Positions 1 through 8,456 of a stretch of 34,941 nucleotides of DNA are shown in pieces (positions within the stretch are counted from its first letter, which is position 1; each line of letters begins with the position of its first letter). Under the pieces are notes generated by a model. That model had not been told where the DNA came from. It ran no database searches and was given only the letters and a program-made list of their open reading frames with translations. A program made the position numbers and the translations under genes. Source of the DNA: Alcanivorax sp. UBA4485 (lineage in GTDB: Bacteria > Pseudomonadota > Gammaproteobacteria > Pseudomonadales > Alcanivoracaceae); contig DGNT01000129.1 in assembly GCA_002389055.1 (NCBI GenBank), forward strand, positions 1-34,941, given 5' to 3'.

Positions 1-1
1 T

Positions 2-1357
<1,356 letters not shown>

Positions 1358-1380
1358 TCGCCCGCGATCACCGACCCCCG

Positions 1381-1410
1381 AAAAGCCCGGCCTTCGCGCC
1401 GGGCTTTTTT
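1381..1410 (+). terminator. Rho-independent terminator after pntB
   Basis: An 8-bp GC-rich stem (1384-1391 with 1398-1405, AGCCCGGC/GCCGGGCT) encloses a six-base loop and is followed by a run of six T. It sits 24 bases after the pntB stop and probably ends the pnt operon transcript. Confidence 0.9.
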
Positions 1411-1431
1411 ATGGGTGGGGCCCTGCCCCGT

Positions 1432-1590
1432 TGTGCGAGCGGGCCTTGTGGGAGCGGGCCCCGCCCGCGAAAGGGTGGCTTTTAGCCACCCGGCAGGATC
1501 CCAGAGACGCTGTTTGTGCTGCCGTTAGACATGTCTCTGGCATCCTGCCGGGAGCTTCGCTCCCTTTCGCGGGCTGGGCCCGCTCGCACA
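1432..1590. repeat. Nested palindromic intergenic repeat, copy A (fullest copy)
   Basis: The 159-bp element is built of nested inverted arms. The outer arms are 1432-1445 with 1577-1590 (14 bp perfect, TGTGCGAGCGGGCC). The middle arms are 1463-1475 with 1562-1574 (13 bp perfect, GCCCGCGAAAGGG). The inner arms are 1489-1508 with 1533-1552 (20 bp, one mismatch). Each side carries its own short hairpin: 1474-1490 (GGTGGCT/AGCCACC) and 1550-1564 (GGGAGC/GCTCCC). The central loop is about 1509-1532. Partial copies occur at 10792-10897 and from about 34853 to the edge. It resembles the REP/BIME-type elements of pseudomonads in style. No transposase gene was seen in the window, so what spreads it is unknown. 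Confidence 0.85.
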
Positions 1591-1626
1591 AAAAGTGCTC
1601 CGTAGCGGAAGTGTTGGCGAAGCCTG

Positions 1627-2130
1627 CTAACCCTTTAGTGGCCAGTCCTGGAGTACCCGGTAGTAGCCGTCCGGTGGGCTCTCATAGAGCATCACCGAAT
1701 TTACCGGGAGGACCCAGGGCCCGGGCGTTGGCTCCGCCTGCAGCGGCGCGGCGGCGCGGGCCAGGGTTACGTGGGGTAGGAATTGCAGCGGTTCGGCTTC
1801 GATCCCGGCTTGGCTGAGTACACTCCAGACCAGTTGATGCAAATCCAGCAGCGGGGCTTCCCGGCGCGCGTGGGCGGCCCAGATGCGCCCGCCCGGGTCG
1901 GGAAACGCGTCTACGGTACTAAGGGTCACGGTAAAGGCCGGGACCCGCGTCAGAGCGTTCTTCAGCGCCAGCATCAGCGGCTCCAACCAGGGCCACGAAC
2001 GCTCGCCGAGAAACGCCAGCGTCAGATGCAGATTGCCCGCCGGCACCGGCCGCGCCGGTAACGGGACCGGGGCGTCGGTGAGTGTCGTCGCCAGCGCCGG
2101 CGGCACCGGAATACCGATAAAACAGCGCAT
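1627..2130 (-). CDS. thpR: RNA 2',3'-cyclic phosphodiesterase (2'-5' RNA ligase family)
   Basis: This 167-residue protein belongs to the 2H phosphoesterase superfamily (LigT/ThpR). Members open 2',3'-cyclic phosphates on RNA, and in vitro can reversibly join 2'-5' linkages. Both catalytic HxTx motifs are present: HLTL at residues 35-38 and HVTL at 120-123, spaced as in the family. The N-terminal MRCFIGIPVP is also typical (usual RxFxAI/FIGI start). The length fits the family norm of about 170-180. The start is well supported by a GGAGGG ribosome-binding site just upstream on the minus strand. The gene runs opposite to its neighbours and shares a 143-bp upstream region with the divergent EamA gene. 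The physiological substrate is not known for most bacteria. Confidence 0.9.
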   Translation of the reverse strand: MRCFIGIPVPPALATTLTDAPVPLPARPVPAGNLHLTLAFLGERSWPWLEPLMLALKNALTRVPAFTVTLSTVDAFPDPGGRIWAAHARREAPLLDLHQLVWSVLSQAGIEAEPLQFLPHVTLARAAAPLQAEPTPGPWVLPVNSVMLYESPPDGYYRVLQDWPLKG

Positions 2131-2273
2131 CTGCCCTCCCCTGAATAATGGCCAGGTCGAGATGCCGACGTTAGAATGCCGGCCCCACCCACGGCGTTGG
2201 ACGCCCCCTATGATGACGCTCCCATGGCGATGATCAATGTTAGCCGCTGCCGCGCCGCTCGCGGTATCCGAAC

Positions 2274-3122
2274 GTGAAGCCGGACCAGCCCTTTAAAGGC
2301 GCCCTTCTGCTGGTGCTCGGCGAGGGCCTGCTGGCGGTGATGGCGGCGATGATCAAGCACCTGGCCGACACCCTGCCGGTGGAGATGATCGTGTTCGGCC
2401 GCAACCTGGTGGGCCTGGCGGTGTTGCTGCCGGTGCTGGTGGCCAGCGGCGGCATCCGCGATTTGCGCACCAGCCACCTGCGCCTGCACTTTATCCGCGG
2501 GTTCACCGGCGTCACCGCCATGTTCTGCTTTTTCTTCACCATCGCCCATATTCCCCTGGCGGAAGCGGTGCTGGTGAAGATGACGGTGCCGTTTTTTCTG
2601 CCGCTGGTGGCCTGGTTGTGGCTCAACGACCGCATCAGCGGCCACACCTGGGCGGCGATTCTGCTTGGTTTTGTCGGCGTCGGCCTGATTCTGCGCGCCG
2701 ACCAGGGGGTGGTGGACCCGGTGATGCTGGTGGCGTTGGCCGGCGCCGCCATCATGAGCATCGCCAAGGTGAGTATCCGGCGTATGGCTGCCAGCGAGCC
2801 GCCGCACCGGGTGGTGTTCTATTTCTCGCTGTTCGCCACCCTGCTCTCCGCCCTGCTGTTGTTGCGGGTGCAGCAAATGCCCACCGGCACCGAGATGCTG
2901 TGGCTGCTGGCGATCGGCAGCGTGGCGATCGCCGGTCAGTTCGCCATGACCACCGCCTACCAGCTGGCGCGACCGGGTCAGGTGGGCGTGTACAACTACT
3001 CCGCCGTGGTGTGGGCGGCCTTCCTGGGCTGGGTGTTCTGGGGCGAGACCCTGGTATTGACCACCGTGCTCGGCACACTGCTGATCATTGGCGCGGGAGT
3101 CTGGAACCTGAAGTCGCGCTAG
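2274..3122 (+). CDS. EamA/DMT-family membrane transporter
   Basis: A 282-residue integral membrane protein with about ten hydrophobic segments arranged as two repeated EamA halves (roughly residues 8-140 and 150-280), as in drug/metabolite exporters such as RhaT/YdcZ-type proteins. Characteristic stretches include FKGALLLVLGEGLLAVMAAMIKHLA at the first helix, the RNLVGLAVLLPVL helix, and GEPLT-like WGETLVLTTVLGTLLIIGAG near the end. The substrate cannot be told from sequence. The chosen start is GTG at 2274: an in-frame TAG at 2241 rules out a longer protein and no good Shine-Dalgarno is visible, so the start is only moderately certain. It lies between divergent thpR and a downstream lipoprotein hydrolase and is probably a single-gene unit. 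Confidence 0.85.
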   Translation: MKPDQPFKGALLLVLGEGLLAVMAAMIKHLADTLPVEMIVFGRNLVGLAVLLPVLVASGGIRDLRTSHLRLHFIRGFTGVTAMFCFFFTIAHIPLAEAVLVKMTVPFFLPLVAWLWLNDRISGHTWAAILLGFVGVGLILRADQGVVDPVMLVALAGAAIMSIAKVSIRRMAASEPPHRVVFYFSLFATLLSALLLLRVQQMPTGTEMLWLLAIGSVAIAGQFAMTTAYQLARPGQVGVYNYSAVVWAAFLGWVFWGETLVLTTVLGTLLIIGAGVWNLKSR

Positions 3123-3214
3123 CTACAAAATTTGACCTTCACGGCCGTGCTAAAAGGAAACCGAGCAACTAAGCTGACCCTCCAAGTCGACAATAACAAA
3201 CCGGAGGAAAAGGA

Positions 3215-4159
3215 ATGGTCATCCGATTGCTCACGCTGGTGGCGACGCTGGCGCTTCTGGCGGGCTGCGAAAGCAGTCAACGCTGGGTGTATCACCAGGG
3301 ATTGGATTTCGAGAAATGGCGCGCCGGGCTGGAACAGCGCACCGTGGCCACCGACGACGGCCTGCGCTGGCACGTACTGCAGTCGGAGGACAATGCCGAT
3401 GCCCCGGCGGTGCTGCTGATCCACGGTTTCGGCGCCGATTCCCGCAACTGGGTGCGTTTCGCCAATGAACTGGAAGGCGATTATCGTTTCGTGATCCCCG
3501 ACCTGCCCGGCCATGGCGATACCGAGCCACGCACCACCGACATGGATTACGGGATCAGCGAGCAGGCCCTGCGCCTGTTCCGGTTGCTGGATGCCCTGCA
3601 GCTGGATCAGGTGCATGTGGCGGGCAACTCCATGGGCGGCGCCATCGCCATCGAGATGGCGCGGCGCCAGCCCAGCAGGCTCCGTTCGCTGGGCCTGGTG
3701 GATGCCGCCGGCATCACCCTGCAAACGCCGGAATTTCTCAATGTGCTGGAACAGTCCGACAGCAATCCCCTGATTCCGCGCACCGCCGAGGATTTCCACA
3801 CCACCCTGGATTGGGCCACGGAACGCTCGGTGGGCATTCCCGATTTCGCCATCACTCTGATGGGCGAAGAGAAGGCGGCCAACGCGGACGTGGCGGAGAA
3901 AGTGTGGCAGGACATCAACCTGGACCCGGCCATGCGCTTGCAGGGTCGCGGCGTGCTGCCGGAAATCAAAACCCCGACGCTGATCCTTTGGGGCCGGGAA
4001 GATGCCCTGCTGAGCGTCGAGAATGTGGAGGTTTTCCAGCGCGAGCTGCCCAACAACCGCGCGGTGATCCTCGAAGGCGTGGGCCATGTGCCGATGGCGG
4101 AAGTACCCGACGAGAGCGCCGAGGCCTTCCGCGCGTTCTGGAAAGACATCGACGGCTGA
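3215..4159 (+). CDS. Lipoprotein alpha/beta hydrolase
   Basis: A 314-residue alpha/beta-hydrolase-fold enzyme with a lipoprotein signal: residues 1-18 end in the lipobox LAGC (Cys18), so it should be anchored to the inner or outer membrane facing the periplasm. The oxyanion-hole motif HGFG is at 70-73, the nucleophile elbow GNSMG gives Ser139, the acid is Asp263 in WGREDALL, and the base is His291 in GVGHVPMAEVPD. All triad members are therefore present. Such proteins are often annotated as lipases, esterases or C-C bond hydrolases; the substrate is unknown. The start is decided by a strong Shine-Dalgarno (GGAGG at 3203-3207) eight bases or so upstream of the ATG. A strong GC hairpin follows the stop at 4168-4200. 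Confidence 0.88.
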   Translation: MVIRLLTLVATLALLAGCESSQRWVYHQGLDFEKWRAGLEQRTVATDDGLRWHVLQSEDNADAPAVLLIHGFGADSRNWVRFANELEGDYRFVIPDLPGHGDTEPRTTDMDYGISEQALRLFRLLDALQLDQVHVAGNSMGGAIAIEMARRQPSRLRSLGLVDAAGITLQTPEFLNVLEQSDSNPLIPRTAEDFHTTLDWATERSVGIPDFAITLMGEEKAANADVAEKVWQDINLDPAMRLQGRGVLPEIKTPTLILWGREDALLSVENVEVFQRELPNNRAVILEGVGHVPMAEVPDESAEAFRAFWKDIDG

Positions 4160-4167
4160 GCCGATCG

Positions 4168-4200
4168 CGGCGCGCCGGCCTTGAACCGCCGGCCGCGCCG
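4168..4200. other. Strong GC-rich hairpin between hydrolase and methyltransferase genes
   Basis: CGGCGCG (4168-4174) pairs with CGCGCCG (4194-4200), and CCGGC (4175-4179) with GCCGG (4188-4192), leaving an 8-base loop and a single bulged C at 4193. There is no T-tract after it, so it is not a classical intrinsic terminator. It could slow RNA decay from the 3' end or help Rho-dependent termination. Confidence 0.55.
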
Positions 4201-4241
4201 CCGTAGTGTTTGCGCTTTCCCTTTCGGCACCGGAAACGTCC

Positions 4242-4916
4242 ATGCCTGTTGATGCCTCACCCTCCCCGACCCCTGTTCCGCGTATTCAGCGCGGCGAAGC
4301 CCATGCGGTGCACACCCGCGGGGTGACCCTGCTGCGCAGCGGTCACCGTGAAATCAGAAAACTGAAACGGGCCAACCATGTGCCCACCATCCACGGCAAC
4401 AAGGTGTGGAACTCCAGCTTTCTGATCATGGATCAACTGACCCGCGAAAAAGGGCCGCTGCGGCTGAACGCCGACAGCCACCTGATGGATATCGGCTGCG
4501 GCTGGGGGCCGCTGGCGATCTTCGCCGCCAAGCGCTTCCGCTGCCGGGTCACCGCCGTGGACGCGGACGCCGACGTGTTTCCGTATCTGGATTTGCACGC
4601 CGCGATTAACCGCGTTCAGGTGGACACCCTGCGCTGCCGTTTCGAACGGCTGACCAAGCAGCGGCTCGCCGACGTGGACCTGATCACCGGCGCCGACATT
4701 TGCTTCTGGGACGAGCTCACCCCGGTGCTGTTCAATCTGATCCGGCGCGCCCTGGACCAGGACGTGAAGCGGGTGATCATCGCCGACCCCGGCCGTTCGC
4801 CGTTCTACGATCTGGCGGAGCGCTGCAAAGCGCGTTTCAACGCCCGGGTGGTGGAGCGCCGCACGCAAACGCCCCGCGCCCTGAGCGCCGATCTTCTGAT
4901 CGTCGACCGGGATTGA
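4242..4916 (+). CDS. Class I SAM-dependent methyltransferase
   Basis: A 224-residue protein with a Rossmann methyltransferase domain. Motif I is DIGCGWG at residues 83-89, binding S-adenosylmethionine. Asp107 at the end of strand beta2 (VTAVDAD) fits the ribose-binding acid. A possible motif IV is ADICFWDEL (151-159). The segment HGNKVWNSSFLIMDQL before motif I recalls the small RNA/protein methyltransferase group that includes ETF-beta-lysine and PrmA-like enzymes, but the target cannot be assigned. The ATG at 4242 is preferred over an upstream in-frame GTG at 4206, because the extra residues look like intergenic sequence. The gene precedes the lon-like gene by 64 bp and may share its transcript. 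Confidence 0.8.
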   Translation: MPVDASPSPTPVPRIQRGEAHAVHTRGVTLLRSGHREIRKLKRANHVPTIHGNKVWNSSFLIMDQLTREKGPLRLNADSHLMDIGCGWGPLAIFAAKRFRCRVTAVDADADVFPYLDLHAAINRVQVDTLRCRFERLTKQRLADVDLITGADICFWDELTPVLFNLIRRALDQDVKRVIIADPGRSPFYDLAERCKARFNARVVERRTQTPRALSADLLIVDRD

Positions 4917-4980
4917 AAAGCGGCTCGCTGGCGCCACCTTAGAGTCAGGTTGTTAATCCGCTTTGCAATGAGTCGAGCCC

Positions 4981-7359
4981 ATGAGTCAGGAAGAAAATCA
5001 GACCACGGTCGAAGAGGGAACCCCGCAAGGCGCCCTGGCGCTTCCCGATCAGAATTTGCCGCAACGCGTTTACTTGATCCCGGTCCGGGACCGGCCGTTC
5101 ATGCCCGGCCTGGTGCAGCCGCTGCTGCTGGATCAGGAACAGTGGCGCGCCACCCTGGAGCGCGTCGGGCAAACACCACATCACGCTCTCGGCCTGATTT
5201 ACATCGGCGACCGGGATCCGGACGACGTGGACGTGGAGGATTTCCCCGAGTACGGCTGTCTGGTCAAGGTGCATGCGGTCAACCACGAGGACGAGCAGCT
5301 GCAGGTGGTGGCCCAGGGCCTGGCCCGCTTCCAGGTGCAGGGGTACCTGAGCCGTAAGCGTCCGTTCATGGCCGAAGTGACCTACCCCACCTCCCGCGAT
5401 GAGCTGGACGACAGCCTTCGCGCCTACGGCATGGCGATCATCAACACCATCAAGGAGCTGCTGCCGCTGAATCCCTTATATAACGAAGGGCTTAAGCATT
5501 ATCTGCAGAACTTTTCGCCCCGCGACCCGTCGCCGCTGACCGATTTCGCCGCGTCCCTGACCAGTGCCAGCGGTGACGAGCTGCAGAACATTCTGGAAAC
5601 CGTGTCGTTGAAAGCACGCATGGAGCGTGTGCTGACGCTGGTCAAAAAAGAGGTGGAAGTGGCCCGCCTGCAGAATCAGATCCGCGAGGAAGTGAACGAG
5701 AAGATCAGCACGCACCAGCGTGAGTTCTTCCTCAAGGAGCAGCTCAAGGTGATTCAGCGGGAGCTGGGGCTGGAGAAAGACGACCGCACCGCCGACGCCG
5801 ACGAATTCCGCGAGCGGCTCGAGGCGCTGAACCCGCCCGAGGCGGTAACCAAGCGCTTCGAGGAAGAGCTGCGCAAGTTCAATGTACTGGAATCCGGTTC
5901 ACCGGAGTACGCGGTGACCCGCAATTATCTGGACTGGCTCACCAGCGTGCCCTGGGGCCAGTACTCCGACGACAATCTCGACCTGAACCACGCACGCGAC
6001 ACCCTGGAGGCCCACCATAGCGGCCTCAACGACGTGAAGGACCGCATCGTCGAGTTTCTCGCCGTGGGCGCCATGCGTGGCGAGGTGAAGGGCTCGATTC
6101 TGCTGCTGGTGGGGCCGCCCGGCGTGGGCAAAACCAGCATCGGCAAGTCCATCGGCGAGGCCCTGGGGCGGCGCTTCTACCGGCTGAGCCTGGGCGGCAT
6201 GCGCGACGAGGCGGAAATCAAAGGCCACCGCCGCACCTACATCGGCGCCATGCCCGGTAAGCTCACCCAGGCGCTCAAGGACGCCGGCACCAGCAACCCG
6301 GTGATCATGCTCGACGAGATCGACAAACTGGGGCAGTCGTTCCAGGGCGACCCCGCGTCGGCGTTGCTGGAGGTACTGGACCCGGAGCAGAACCAGGACT
6401 TCCTGGATCACTATCTGGATCAGCGGCTCGACCTGAGCCACTGCCTGTTCGTGTGCACCGCCAATACCCTGGATTCCATTCCCGCGCCGTTGCTCGATCG
6501 CATGGAGACCATCCGGCTGAGCGGTTACATCACCGAAGAGAAGGTCGATATCGCCCGTAACCATCTGTGGCCGCGCGCCCTGGAACGGTCCGGCGTAAAG
6601 CCGTCGCAACTGAAGATCAGCGACAGCGTGCTGCGCCAGATCGCCGACGGCTACGCCCGCGAGGCCGGTGTCCGCAACCTGGAAAAGCAGCTTAATAAGA
6701 TCATCCGCAAGGCGGCGGTGCGGCTGCTCTCCGGGGAAAAGAAAATCAGCATTACCGGCAAGAACCTGGAGGATTTCCTCGGCCAGCCCTACTTCCAGAA
6801 AGAAAAGGCCCAGCGCGGTGTGGGCGTGGTGACCGGGCTGGCCTGGACCGCCATGGGCGGCGCCACGCTGTCAGTGGAAGCGAGCCGCGTGCACAGCCAG
6901 CGGCGCGGCTTCAAGCAAACCGGCCAGCTCGGCGACGTGATGAAGGAATCCGCGGAGATTGCCTACAGCTATGTGGCCGGGCACCTCAAGGCGTTCGGTG
7001 TCGACGAGGACTGGTTCGACGAATCCTTCGTGCACCTGCACGTTCCCGAGGGCGCCACGCCCAAGGACGGCCCCAGCGCCGGCGTCACCATGGCCACCGC
7101 GCTGGTGTCCCTGGCCACCGGCAAGCGCCTGCCGCGCAAACTGGCGATGACCGGGGAACTGACGCTGACCGGCCAGGTTCTGGCGGTGGGCGGCATTCGT
7201 GAGAAGGTGATCGCCGCCCGGCGCGCCGGGATTCGCGAACTGATCCTGCCCCAGGCTTGCGAACGGGATTACAAGGAACTGCCCGACTACATCAAGGACG
7301 GCATGACGGTGTATTTCGCCCAGCGCTATCAGGATGTCCATGACGTGGTCTGGGGTTGA
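4981..7359 (+). CDS. lon: ATP-dependent Lon-family serine protease (possible AsrA-like second Lon)
   Basis: A 792-residue AAA+ protease of LonA architecture that degrades misfolded and regulatory proteins in the cytoplasm. An N-terminal substrate-binding domain (about 25-215) is followed by a helical linker with NEKISTHQREFFLKEQLKVI. The ATPase has Walker A GPPGVGKT at 378-385 and Walker B VIMLDEID with Asp445/Glu446. The C-terminal protease has Ser699 (PKDGPSAG) and Lys742 (IREKVIAA) as the catalytic dyad. It is not beside clpX or hupB, the usual neighbours of housekeeping lon, which suggests a paralogue like P. aeruginosa AsrA. The ribosome-binding site is weak. No clear sigma-32 promoter was found upstream. 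The rluA-like gene overlaps its 3' end. Confidence 0.94.
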   Translation: MSQEENQTTVEEGTPQGALALPDQNLPQRVYLIPVRDRPFMPGLVQPLLLDQEQWRATLERVGQTPHHALGLIYIGDRDPDDVDVEDFPEYGCLVKVHAVNHEDEQLQVVAQGLARFQVQGYLSRKRPFMAEVTYPTSRDELDDSLRAYGMAIINTIKELLPLNPLYNEGLKHYLQNFSPRDPSPLTDFAASLTSASGDELQNILETVSLKARMERVLTLVKKEVEVARLQNQIREEVNEKISTHQREFFLKEQLKVIQRELGLEKDDRTADADEFRERLEALNPPEAVTKRFEEELRKFNVLESGSPEYAVTRNYLDWLTSVPWGQYSDDNLDLNHARDTLEAHHSGLNDVKDRIVEFLAVGAMRGEVKGSILLLVGPPGVGKTSIGKSIGEALGRRFYRLSLGGMRDEAEIKGHRRTYIGAMPGKLTQALKDAGTSNPVIMLDEIDKLGQSFQGDPASALLEVLDPEQNQDFLDHYLDQRLDLSHCLFVCTANTLDSIPAPLLDRMETIRLSGYITEEKVDIARNHLWPRALERSGVKPSQLKISDSVLRQIADGYAREAGVRNLEKQLNKIIRKAAVRLLSGEKKISITGKNLEDFLGQPYFQKEKAQRGVGVVTGLAWTAMGGATLSVEASRVHSQRRGFKQTGQLGDVMKESAEIAYSYVAGHLKAFGVDEDWFDESFVHLHVPEGATPKDGPSAGVTMATALVSLATGKRLPRKLAMTGELTLTGQVLAVGGIREKVIAARRAGIRELILPQACERDYKELPDYIKDGMTVYFAQRYQDVHDVVWG

Positions 7360-8053
7360 ACCGGGCCGGCGGCGGCTGACCCGCGCGGAACAGCCGCCGC
7401 GCTACCTGGTGCCCGAGTGCCGGGAACCGATCGGCGTGATCCACCGGGATGAGGACATCCTGGTGATCAATAAGCCGGCGTTCCTGCTCAGCGTGCCTGG
7501 CCGCGCGCCGGAAAACAGCGACTGTGTGACCCGCCGCTTAATGCAGGACGATCCGGATTTGCGTCTGGTGCACCGGCTCGACCTGGATACCTCCGGCCTG
7601 ATGGTACTGGCCCTGCACCGTCGGGCGCAGAGTAATCTCAGCCGGGCGTTTCAGAAGCGCCAGGTGGAAAAGGAATATCAGGCGGTGGTCGCCGGGCAGG
7701 TCGCCGAGGACAGCGGCGAGGTGGCGTTACCGTTGATCGCCGACTGGCCCAACCGGCCACTGCAGAAGGTCTGCTTCGACACCGGCAAGCCCGCCCTCAC
7801 CCACTGGCGGGTGCTGGCACGCTACCCGGACCGCGACGCCACCCGGCTGGCCTTGCGTCCGGTCACCGGTCGCACCCATCAGTTGCGTCTGCATTGCCGC
7901 GAGATCGGCCATCCGATTCTCGGCTGCGATCTGTACGCGCCGTCGGAGATTCTCAACCGCAGCGACCGCCTGCTGCTGCACGCCGAACGTTTGGCGTTCA
8001 ACCATCCCGGTACCGGCCTGTGGCGGGAGTTTTACTCGCCGGCACCGTTCTAG
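7340..8053 (+). CDS. rluA: RluA-family RNA pseudouridine synthase
   Basis: A 237-residue enzyme that isomerises specific uridines in RNA to pseudouridine. The signature HRLDLDTSGL occupies residues 78-87, with catalytic Asp81. YLVPECREPIGVIHRDEDILVINKPAFLLSVPGR and the late VTGRTHQLRLHC block are also characteristic. The short length without an S4 domain matches RluA itself (23S rRNA 746 and some tRNAs) rather than RluC/RluD, so the symbol is a best guess. The ATG at 7340 is preferred to one at 7334 because AGGA at 7331-7334 is well spaced for it. Either way the gene overlaps the end of the lon-like gene by about 20-26 bases, so translation is probably coupled. Confidence 0.88.
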   Translation: MTWSGVEPGRRRLTRAEQPPRYLVPECREPIGVIHRDEDILVINKPAFLLSVPGRAPENSDCVTRRLMQDDPDLRLVHRLDLDTSGLMVLALHRRAQSNLSRAFQKRQVEKEYQAVVAGQVAEDSGEVALPLIADWPNRPLQKVCFDTGKPALTHWRVLARYPDRDATRLALRPVTGRTHQLRLHCREIGHPILGCDLYAPSEILNRSDRLLLHAERLAFNHPGTGLWREFYSPAPF

Positions 8054-8063
8054 CAGGCTGCTC

Positions 8064-8387
8064 CTAGGACCAATCCTCACCGTAGTCGTGCAGCAGCTCC
8101 TGGCCGGCTTTGATGTTCTTCAGGGCCACCACGGTCAGGTCATCGTAATACGCCACGTTCGGCTTCTTGGCGTGGTTGATGAAACGCAGGTCGCACAGCA
8201 CCCGGTAGCGTTCCTTGCCCTCGTCATCCAGCCATAGCACGTAGGGGCCGTCGCCTTTGGCGGCTTGCGTCTTCAGCACGCCCAGCACGGTGTCACGGGC
8301 TATCGGCGCGCGCGCGAACAGGCCGCGGCCGTGCACCGGGCTTTCCTTTACTTCCACCAGATCCTTGCGCACAAAGGGTTTGTCCAT
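8064..8387 (-). CDS. Small stand-alone SET-domain protein
   Basis: A 107-residue protein that is essentially only a SET domain, the lysine-methyltransferase fold best known from eukaryotic histone enzymes. The family motifs appear in order: SPVHGRGLFA at 16-25 (GxG SAM-binding turn), RFINHAKKPN at 68-77 (usual RFINHSCxPN, here Ala-Lys for Ser-Cys), and the terminal AGQELLHDYGEDW at 94-106 containing the ELxxDY motif with Tyr102. There is no post-SET cysteine cluster. Bacterial proteins of this size are widespread, and substrates are mostly unknown. The stop codon lies 10 bp from that of the convergent rluA-like gene, and the gene is divergent from the fusion gene to its right. Confidence 0.85.
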   Translation of the reverse strand: MDKPFVRKDLVEVKESPVHGRGLFARAPIARDTVLGVLKTQAAKGDGPYVLWLDDEGKERYRVLCDLRFINHAKKPNVAYYDDLTVVALKNIKAGQELLHDYGEDWS

Positions 8388-8456
8388 ACCGGTCCACGCT
8401 TGCAGTCGTCATCAGGGCCGTGGCATCTTGCCAGAAAAGCCGCCCGGACGCATGGC

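Noticed and set aside
1593..1615. A possible terminator for thpR on the minus strand (GGAGCACTTTTTG)
   Set aside because: Only a four-base TCCG/CGGA stem precedes the T-tract; too weak to call.
1431..1817. Short open frames on both strands inside and after the repeat
   Set aside because: They consist of translated palindrome arms plus the reverse of thpR; the repeat explains the sequence better than a gene.
4917..4980. A heat-shock (sigma-32) promoter before the lon-like gene
   Set aside because: CTTAGAG recalls the -35 box but no CCCCATnT-like -10 is found at the proper distance.
8265..8456. A longer N-terminus for the fusion protein starting at 8265
   Set aside because: It would overlap the SET gene on the other strand by over 120 bases, and the added residues have no similarity to dehalogenases, which start at MGFADYPF.
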